NCBI GenBank assembly: GCA_046091365.1 | Contig: JBJTBM010000022.1 | Location: 1 to 14,530 of the forward strand | Direction of reading: 5' to 3' | DNA from: Casp-actino8 sp046091365 | GTDB taxonomy: Bacteria; Actinomycetota; Acidimicrobiia; Acidimicrobiales; Ilumatobacteraceae | Length of the DNA: 14,530 bases | Shown here: positions 7,341-12,321 of the stretch, one piece after another | Layout of the letters: each line of letters begins with the position of its first letter | Position numbering within the stretch: the first letter of the stretch is position 1 | The notes under the pieces: generated by a model | Told to the model about the DNA's origin: nothing | The model's database searches: none | What the model saw: only the letters and a program-made list of their open reading frames with translations | Made by a program: the position numbers and the translations under genes

Positions 7341-8213
7341 ATGAACACGACACCACCTTGCGACGTTTCCGTCACCATCAAACCCTGGGACCTCTCCTGC
7401 GTCGTACGACCTGATCTACACTCGGTCTCGCGCAGCGGCCGACCGACCATCTCGGGGCGTATCCCGGTCGCCCACGCTCTGTACACCGAATGGTCCGCCA
7501 TGTGCACCAGTCGGCGAGTGCTGCGCGCGGTGAACACGTGGGGGCTTCCCGGGCTCTCCATCGGACATCTGGACGAACTGCTGGTGCGCTCGGGTCTCGA
7601 CGGCTCGGCTGAGGACGACGACGCGGACCAATACCTCGCCCACATCCAGCGCCGTGCCGCTGACGACGAGCTTGCCGCACGCGTCATGTTGCAGCGCTTG
7701 CTTCCGGCCATGCTCAAGATGGCGAACAAGCGCGGACCGATCGTCGACAACGGAACGGTCGGCGCATTCGAAATCATCGTGTCGGCGGCGTGGGTGGTGA
7801 TCCGCCGCTACCCCATCGACCGACGACCGGTGCACGTTGCCGGCAACCTGGTGCGCGACATCGAATACGCCGCCTTCGTGCGCGACAAGCGGTTGAAGAG
7901 TTCGACCGAGGAAACCGTCGTCGGTGACCTCGCACTCGACCTGGCCGCCGCGCAACACGATCGTGTTCACGCCAGTGTCGATCCGGTCGCTGCCGAGGGG
8001 GAGTTGGAGGCACTGCTGTCCGATCTCTCCCGACTCGGACTGTCGACCGGCGACCTGTGCATGTTGCGCTCGGTGATGAACGACGTCAACTCGTCCGAGA
8101 TAGGCGATGCTCTGGGCATCAACGCCCGTTCCGCGCGCAATCGTCGGGCCTCGGCGTTACGGAGAGCCCGCGAGATCCTGACGGTCAGCGTCGAAGACGA
8201 AGGCTGTTCGTGA
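7341..8213 (+). CDS. Sigma-factor-like DNA-binding protein with C-terminal helix-turn-helix
   Basis: A 290-residue protein. Residues about 105-125 (DDELAARVMLQRLLPAMLK) and 218-282 match an actinobacterial family often annotated as sigma-70-like or hypothetical DNA-binding proteins. The C-terminal part, from LGLSTGDLCML through SSEIGDALGINARSARNRRASAL (about 232-273), is a region-4/LuxR-like helix-turn-helix. No clear sigma region 2 is visible, so whether it binds core RNA polymerase is open. The ATG at 7341 has GAGG seven bases upstream. The first 40 residues look unlike the family and contain more A/T-ending codons, and no other ATG, GTG or TTG occurs in frame before ATG 7500. Divergent to the EccC-like gene, it may regulate it. 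Its last 29 bases overlap the end of copA on the other strand. Confidence 0.75.
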   Translation: MNTTPPCDVSVTIKPWDLSCVVRPDLHSVSRSGRPTISGRIPVAHALYTEWSAMCTSRRVLRAVNTWGLPGLSIGHLDELLVRSGLDGSAEDDDADQYLAHIQRRAADDELAARVMLQRLLPAMLKMANKRGPIVDNGTVGAFEIIVSAAWVVIRRYPIDRRPVHVAGNLVRDIEYAAFVRDKRLKSSTEETVVGDLALDLAAAQHDRVHASVDPVAAEGELEALLSDLSRLGLSTGDLCMLRSVMNDVNSSEIGDALGINARSARNRRASALRRAREILTVSVEDEGCS

Positions 8214-10383
8214 CCACGAAAACACTCGACAGCGCCATCGCCAAACCGGCGAGGACCGGATTCATGAGCCCGGCCACGGCCAACGGCAGTGCCGCCACGT
8301 TGTAGGCGAAAGCCCAGAACAAGTTGGCGCGGATGATGCCCAGCGTACGGCGGCTGAGCGCCAGAGCCCGGGGCACCTTGGCCAGATCGCCGTCGACGAT
8401 GGTGAGATCACCGGCTTCCATCGCCGCGTCGGTTCCGGTGCCCATGGCCACGCCCAGATCGGCCGCCACCAAGGCCGCGGCGTCGTTCACACCGTCGCCC
8501 ACCATCGCCACCGTCGCACCGGCGGCCTGCAGTTCGTGCACGATGCGCAACTTGTCGGCGGGCAACACGGCCGCGCGCGTTTCGTGAGCGTCGATACCCA
8601 CGCTGGCCGCCACGCGCCGCACCGGACCTTCGGCGTCGCCCGACACGATCATGGGTCGCACGCCCAACGCGCGCAGTTCGGTCACGATCGTCGACGCCGT
8701 GGGCTTCACCAGATCGCTCACCCGAAGACGTGCCAACACCTCGCCGTCGACCACGGCCTCGACCACGGTGTCACCGGAATCGTCGGCTCGCGGGGCGCGA
8801 CCGACCGAGACACGTCGACCGTCGACCACCGCCGACACGCCGACACCGGGAGTGTTGACGAAGTCGCGAACCTCATCGGTGGGCGCGACACCACGGTCAC
8901 GCAGACCGTCGACCACCGCGCGGGCGATGGGGTGCTCGCTGTTGGACTCCAGAGCCAACACCTGGCCCAGTCGGTCGGGCACCAGCTCCTCCACGTCGCG
9001 GAGGGTCATGACGCCGGTGGTGAGGGTGCCGGTCTTGTCGAACACGATGGTGTCCACGGCACGCGTGGCCTCGAGCACGTGGGCCCCCTTGATGATGATG
9101 CCCTCACGCGCGGCGCGCCCGGTGCCCACCAGCAACGCCACGGGCGTGGCCAGACCCAGTGCGCACGGGCACGCGATCACCAGCACGGCCACGGCGGCCT
9201 CGAACGATCGCCGCGCGTCGCCGGTGACCACCAGCCAGCCGACGAGCGTGGCCAGCGACAGTGCGATCACCACCGGCACGAACACCGAACTCACCTTGTC
9301 GGCCAGTCGCTGCACGGGCGCCTTGCCGTCCTGGGCGCGTTCGACCAAACGGACCATCTGCGCCAGCACGGTGTCGCGGCCGATGCGCGTGGCCCGCACC
9401 ACCAGTCGACCGTTGGTGTTGAGCGTCCCGCCGGTGACCGCATCGCCGGGCCGACGATCAACGGGCACGCTCTCGCCGGTGATCATGCTGGCGTCGATCG
9501 CGCTGACACCGTCGACCACCACGCCGTCGGTGGCCACCGTCTCGCCCGGTCGCACCACGAACGTCTCGCCCACGCCGAGCGCACCGACGGGGATCTCGGT
9601 TTCCACGCCGTCGCGCCACAACGTCACCGACTTGGCGCCCAGATCGAGCAGGGCCCGCAACGCGTCACCGGCACGTCGACGGGCCCGCACCTCGAACCAA
9701 CGTCCGGCCAGTATGAAGGCCACCAAGGTGGTGGCCACTTCGAGGTAGATCTCGTCGTGGACAGTCGAGCCGTGATGCGCGTCGGTACGCGGCAGCAGGT
9801 TCATCTCCATCTTCATGCCGATCTCGCCGGCGTTGCCGAAGAACAGGGCCCACAGACTCCAGGCCATCGCTGCGATGACACCCAACGAGACGAGGGTGTC
9901 CATGGTGGTGGTGCGATGGGTGGCGTTGCGCCCCGCCGACTTGTGTAACGGCCAAGCGCACCACGTGGACACCGGAGCGGCCAGCACCAATGACACCCAC
10001 TGCCATCCGTCGAACTGCAGGGCGCCGATCATCGACATGGCCATCACGGGCGCCGCGCAAACTGCGGCCACCACCAATCGACGACGGATGTCGACGAGGT
10101 GGGCCTCGGTGGCGATCTCGACGGTGGATTCGCCGTCGTCGACGTTGGGTGCCACGGCGCCGTAGCCGAGACTCTCGATGACGTTCACGAGACGATCGGC
10201 CTCGGGTCGGGCGAGCAAACCGGTGACCGTCGCCTTGGAAGTGGCGTAGTTGACTGTGGCCACCACGCCGTCGAGTTTGTTCAGCTTCTTCTCGATGCGC
10301 GCCGCACAGGCGGCACACGTCATGCCGGTGACGGCCAGGACGACGGGGTCGTCAGCCGGCGACGGCTTCGAATCCGGCTTCAT
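8185..10383 (-). CDS. copA: Copper-translocating P1B-type ATPase
   Basis: A 732-residue CopA-type Cu(I) exporter of the cytoplasmic membrane. One N-terminal heavy-metal domain carries GMTCAACAARI, with Cys23 and Cys26. The actuator motif ITGESVPV has TGES at 302-305. The transmembrane metal site is ACPCALGLATP (CPC at 405-407). The phosphorylation motif DKTGT is at 449-453, SEHP with the P1B His-Pro at 482-485, and GDGVND at 629-634. Tyr-Asn in helix 7 (FAYN) and MALSS in helix 8 are the P1B-1 monovalent copper or silver signature. Eight TM helices fit the sequence, and the loop between helices 3 and 4 is rich in Met and His. I start at the ATG at 10381-10383, because GGAAG lies six bases upstream; an ATG at 10419 adds only non-family residues. 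The start overlaps copZ by 32 bases, and the 3' end overlaps the convergent gene by 29. Confidence 0.97.
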   Translation of the reverse strand: MKPDSKPSPADDPVVLAVTGMTCAACAARIEKKLNKLDGVVATVNYATSKATVTGLLARPEADRLVNVIESLGYGAVAPNVDDGESTVEIATEAHLVDIRRRLVVAAVCAAPVMAMSMIGALQFDGWQWVSLVLAAPVSTWCAWPLHKSAGRNATHRTTTMDTLVSLGVIAAMAWSLWALFFGNAGEIGMKMEMNLLPRTDAHHGSTVHDEIYLEVATTLVAFILAGRWFEVRARRRAGDALRALLDLGAKSVTLWRDGVETEIPVGALGVGETFVVRPGETVATDGVVVDGVSAIDASMITGESVPVDRRPGDAVTGGTLNTNGRLVVRATRIGRDTVLAQMVRLVERAQDGKAPVQRLADKVSSVFVPVVIALSLATLVGWLVVTGDARRSFEAAVAVLVIACPCALGLATPVALLVGTGRAAREGIIIKGAHVLEATRAVDTIVFDKTGTLTTGVMTLRDVEELVPDRLGQVLALESNSEHPIARAVVDGLRDRGVAPTDEVRDFVNTPGVGVSAVVDGRRVSVGRAPRADDSGDTVVEAVVDGEVLARLRVSDLVKPTASTIVTELRALGVRPMIVSGDAEGPVRRVAASVGIDAHETRAAVLPADKLRIVHELQAAGATVAMVGDGVNDAAALVAADLGVAMGTGTDAAMEAGDLTIVDGDLAKVPRALALSRRTLGIIRANLFWAFAYNVAALPLAVAGLMNPVLAGLAMALSSVFVVTNSLRLRR

Positions 10384-10573
10384 CGACGGCTTCCGCGATC
10401 GCGCTCCAATCGAGCGCACCCGAGCTGGTGACCGTCACGGCCTTGGTGTCGAGATCGACGTCGACCGTCGACACACCGGTGAGCTTCGACAGTTCGGTGG
10501 TGACAGCCTGCTTGCAGTGGCCACAGGTCATGCCAGGAACCGCGAAGGTGGTGACGGCGGAGTCGCTGCTCAT
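10352..10573 (-). CDS. copZ: Copper chaperone, heavy-metal-associated domain protein (CopZ-like)
   Basis: A 73-residue single heavy-metal-associated domain, the size of CopZ/Atx1 chaperones. PGMTCGHCKQAV (13-24) holds the metal-binding Cys17 and Cys20. The rest follows the beta-alpha-beta-beta-alpha-beta pattern, with a conserved hydrophobic spacing and a final EAGFEAV. It should bind Cu(I) in the cytoplasm and hand it to the matching N-terminal domain of CopA, encoded directly downstream and overlapping by 32 bases. The ATG at 10571-10573 lacks a Shine-Dalgarno, but TAAAGT sits exactly six bases before it, suggesting a leaderless transcript of its own. I see no CsoR or CueR gene and no obvious CsoR palindrome. 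Confidence 0.93.
   Translation of the reverse strand: MSSDSAVTTFAVPGMTCGHCKQAVTTELSKLTGVSTVDVDLDTKAVTVTSSGALDWSAIAEAVDEAGFEAVAG
10390..10394 (-). promoter_or_regulatory. copA ribosome binding site inside copZ
   Basis: The minus strand reads GGAAG with six bases to the ATG at 10381-10383. It lies in the last codons of copZ and decides the copA start over the upstream in-frame ATG at 10419. Confidence 0.6.
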
Positions 10574-10579
10574 GCGCTC

Positions 10580-10585
10580 ACTTTA
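10580..10585 (-). promoter_or_regulatory. Putative -10 element for a leaderless copZ transcript
   Basis: The minus strand reads TAAAGT, then GAGCGC, then the copZ ATG. A -10 hexamer followed by six bases puts the first transcribed base on the A of ATG. No convincing -35 box is seen at 16-18 bases. If real, copZ-copA can be expressed independently of the enoyl-CoA hydratase-like gene that ends 33 bases upstream. Confidence 0.45.
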
Positions 10586-10606
10586 CGACCGGACTCGCCG
10601 ACCACA

Positions 10607-11383
10607 TCAGGGTCTTTGGTCGAATGTGGCCTGGCGCTTGTTGAGGAAGGCGTCGATCCCCTCTTGCGCGTCGGGCGAGGTGGCGGCGTCGGCCATCACC
10701 TCGACAGCGATCTCGTAAGCGAGCGGCTGATCCAGACCGATCTGGTCGTAGAACGTGCGCTTGCCCACGGCCTTGCTCCAGGCCGAACCGCGCGTGGCCC
10801 GGCCGATGAGATCGAGCACCGCGGCGTCCAGTCGATCGTCGGGCACCGCGCGGTTGATGAGACCCCATTCGGCGGCCTCGGCGGCGGTGATCGGATCACC
10901 GGTCATGGCCATCTCGAGGGCCCGCTTGCGACCGATGTTGCGGGCCACCGCCACCAACGGCGTGTGGCAGAACAGGCCACCCTTGCCACCGGGAATTGCG
11001 AACGACGCCGACTGGGCGGCGATGGCCAGATCGCAGGACGCCACCAGTTGACAGCCGGCCGCGGTGGCCAACGCGTGCACGCGCGCGATGACCGGCTGAG
11101 GAATGCTCTGCACCGCATCCATCATGCGGGTGCAGGTGTCGAACAGATGGTGGGTCGCGTCGACCGATGCGCCGGCCATGTCGGCGAAGTTGTGACCGGC
11201 GCTGAACACCGGACCATTGGCGGCGATGATGACCCCGTCGGCGTCGGAGGCCGCCACCGATTGCAGGGCTTCGATGATCTCGAGCATGGTGTCGAGCGAC
11301 AAGGCGTTGCGCTTCTCGGGGCGATCGAGGGTGATGGTGGCGATGGCACCGTCACGCGAGAGGGCGATGTTGTCGAAGGTCAC
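10607..11383 (-). CDS. Enoyl-CoA hydratase/isomerase family protein lacking catalytic Glu (ECHDC3-like)
   Basis: A 258-residue crotonase-fold protein of normal family length. The CoA-binding and oxyanion-hole segments are kept: RPEKRNALS (21-29), FSAGHNFADM (60-69) and AAGCQLVASCDLAIA (108-122). The two acidic residues used by classical enoyl-CoA hydratase are absent: the GCEL position reads GCQL (Gln112), and the PE position of the next loop reads PGGKGGLFCHTP (131-142). This pattern matches the ECHDC3-like branch, whose reaction is poorly defined, so hydratase activity should not be assumed. The start is GTG at 11381-11383. No Shine-Dalgarno is seen, but GAGACT lies six bases before it as a possible -10. 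It is divergent from the VOC gene and upstream of copZ on the same strand. Confidence 0.9.
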   Translation of the reverse strand: MTFDNIALSRDGAIATITLDRPEKRNALSLDTMLEIIEALQSVAASDADGVIIAANGPVFSAGHNFADMAGASVDATHHLFDTCTRMMDAVQSIPQPVIARVHALATAAGCQLVASCDLAIAAQSASFAIPGGKGGLFCHTPLVAVARNIGRKRALEMAMTGDPITAAEAAEWGLINRAVPDDRLDAAVLDLIGRATRGSAWSKAVGKRTFYDQIGLDQPLAYEIAVEVMADAATSPDAQEGIDAFLNKRQATFDQRP

Positions 11384-11419
11384 CCGTTCAGTCTCGCACA
11401 GCGTGGGTAAGGTCAGCCC
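11384..11419. promoter_or_regulatory. 36-bp divergent promoter region
   Basis: Both neighbouring genes have a -10-like hexamer six bases from the start codon. TAAGGT (11408-11413) lies before the plus-strand ATG 11420. GAGACT (minus strand, 11395-11390) lies before GTG 11383. This suggests two leaderless, back-to-back transcripts. The AAGG inside TAAGGT could instead serve as a weak ribosome binding site. Confidence 0.4.
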
Positions 11420-11854
11420 ATGAAACCCAAGGTGTCCCTCATCACCCTCGGGGTGGCCGACCTCGAGCGTTCACGACTTTTCTACAACGCTCTCGGCTTT
11501 CCCAGCCCGAACCACGATCCAAATCAAGGCATCGTCTTCTTCGAGATGGACAACGGAGGACAGAACGGACCTTGGCTGGCCATCTTCCCGCGGGCCGACC
11601 TGGCTCACGATGCCGAGGTTCAGGATTCCGTTTCGATCGATCAGGTGGCCTCCACGTTTCGGGGAATCACGCTGGCCCACAATGAACCGAGTTGCGACGA
11701 CGTCGACCGGGTGTACGCCGAGGCGTTGGCGGTGGGCGCCACCGCGGTGAAACAACCCTCACCCACCGAGTGGGGCGGATACTCCGGCTATTTCGCCGAC
11801 CCGGACGGGCACCTGTGGGAGGTGGCGCACAACCCGTTCTCTGATCTGACCTGA
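11420..11854 (+). CDS. VOC (glyoxalase/bleomycin-resistance/dioxygenase) family protein
   Basis: A 144-residue cytoplasmic protein made of two beta-alpha-beta-beta-beta vicinal-oxygen-chelate modules. The opening ITLGVADLERSRLFYNALGF (8-27) and the closing GGYSGYFADPDGHLWEVAHNP (about 118-138) are typical of the fold. In many members the Glu in DPDGHLWEV binds metal. The substrate is unknown; the family covers glyoxalases, antibiotic-binding proteins and extradiol dioxygenases. The ATG at 11420 fits the family start, with TAAGGT six bases upstream. It stands alone on the plus strand, and a GC-rich hairpin follows eight bases after its stop. Confidence 0.92.
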   Translation: MKPKVSLITLGVADLERSRLFYNALGFPSPNHDPNQGIVFFEMDNGGQNGPWLAIFPRADLAHDAEVQDSVSIDQVASTFRGITLAHNEPSCDDVDRVYAEALAVGATAVKQPSPTEWGGYSGYFADPDGHLWEVAHNPFSDLT

Positions 11855-11862
11855 TTCGGTCC

Positions 11863-11888
11863 GGGCCGGCGACACCCGCCGCCGGCCC
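11863..11888. terminator. GC-rich bidirectional terminator hairpin
   Basis: GGGCCGGCG (11863-11871) pairs perfectly with CGCCGGCCC (11880-11888) around an eight-base loop. It lies eight bases after the VOC stop and six bases past the encoded CCA of the convergent tRNA. It lacks a U-tract, as is usual for actinobacterial hairpin terminators, and should work on both strands. Confidence 0.6.
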
Positions 11889-11894
11889 TCGCCG

Positions 11895-11970
11895 TGGTGC
11901 GCCCTGAGGGGCTCGAACCCTCGACCAGCGGATTAAAAGTCCGATGCTCTACCGACTGAGCTAAAGGCGC
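11895..11970 (-). tRNA. tRNA-Lys(UUU), CCA encoded
   Basis: The minus strand folds as a complete cloverleaf. The acceptor GCGCCTT pairs with AGGGCGC (one G-U), the D arm is GCTC/GAGC, the anticodon loop is CTTTTAA with anticodon TTT, the T arm is GAGGG/CCCTC with loop TTCGAGC, and discriminator A at 11898 is followed by a genome-encoded CCA (11897-11895). The anticodon loop flanks and T loop are normal, so it should be functional. The base of the anticodon stem (positions 27-43) is a U-C mismatch. The gene marks the junction between the high-GC core and the lower-GC region to the right. Confidence 0.96.
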
Positions 11971-11993
11971 GGGGGCGGAGCCGAACCCGGAGC

Positions 11994-12048
11994 GAAACTC
12001 CGCCGCGACCCTTCCGTGTAACGGAAATCAGACTAGCGGCGGAGTTTC
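11994..12048. repeat. Nested inverted repeat upstream of tRNA-Lys
   Basis: GAAACTCCGCCGC (11994-12006) and GCGGCGGAGTTTC (12036-12048) are perfect 13-bp inverted arms. Inside them TTCCGT (12012-12017) and ACGGAA (12021-12026) form a second perfect hairpin with a three-base loop. A competing pairing uses GCGGAG at 11975-11980 with CTCCGC at 11998-12003. It could be a leader structure on the tRNA precursor, a terminator for readthrough from the helicase gene, or an element end. Confidence 0.6.
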
Positions 12049-12287
12049 CGCTGGGCACCGACCCCGAAGGGGCTTGAATTGAGGGCACAATCTCGGATTA
12101 TTCCATCCGCGTCGTCCCACGAGACCTCCAGCCCTGCGGGTGCATTCTGGGCAGCTTCGGCGATGCGGGTCGATTCAGATTTCTCGCGAAATTGGAAACG
12201 GCGTTAGGTACTGCATGTGTCGTGTCTGCAGCTTCAGTTTGGGTCACGAACGTTAGACAGCCCAGCGCGATTGGATTACACCACGAC

Positions 12288-12310
12288 TCAGGAGCGAGTG
12301 AGCCTCCTGA
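12288..12310. terminator. Possible weak terminator after the helicase gene
   Basis: TCAGGAG (12288-12294) and CTCCTGA (12304-12310) form a 7-bp stem with a nine-base loop, about 11 bases beyond the helicase stop on the minus strand. No U-tract follows. CTCCT/AGGAG at 12304-12317 is a competing 5-bp stem. Confidence 0.3.
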
Positions 12311-12321
12311 AGAGGAGCCAA

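Larger units (their letters stand above)
11971..12321. other. 351-base gene-free stretch between tRNA-Lys and the helicase gene
   Basis: I see no protein gene; the longest frames I checked are under 20 codons. The left part (11971-12075) is GC-rich and holds a nested inverted repeat and a small CCCC-GAA-GGGG hairpin (12062-12072). The right part (from about 12076) is clearly richer in A/T. On the minus strand TAGTCT (12035-12030) could be a -10 for the tRNA, but no good -35 is visible. No copy of the tRNA 3' end, which would mark an attachment site, occurs here. Confidence 0.5.

Noticed and set aside
7237..7356. Upstream extension of the EccC-like gene to GTG 7356
   Set aside because: It would overlap the start of the divergent gene, has no ribosome binding site and adds only Pro/Val-rich residues; kept as a possible alternative.
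8536..9948. A 470-codon open frame on the plus strand opposite copA
   Set aside because: Its composition (very His/Gly/Asp-rich) is the complement of copA codon bias; no motif and no plausible start signal.
10250..11410. A 386-codon open frame opposite the hydratase-like gene, copZ and the copA start
   Set aside because: It covers several real genes on the other strand and their promoter; a high-GC shadow frame.
12062..12072. CCCC-GAA-GGGG as a terminator
   Set aside because: A four-pair stem without a U-tract is too weak to call.
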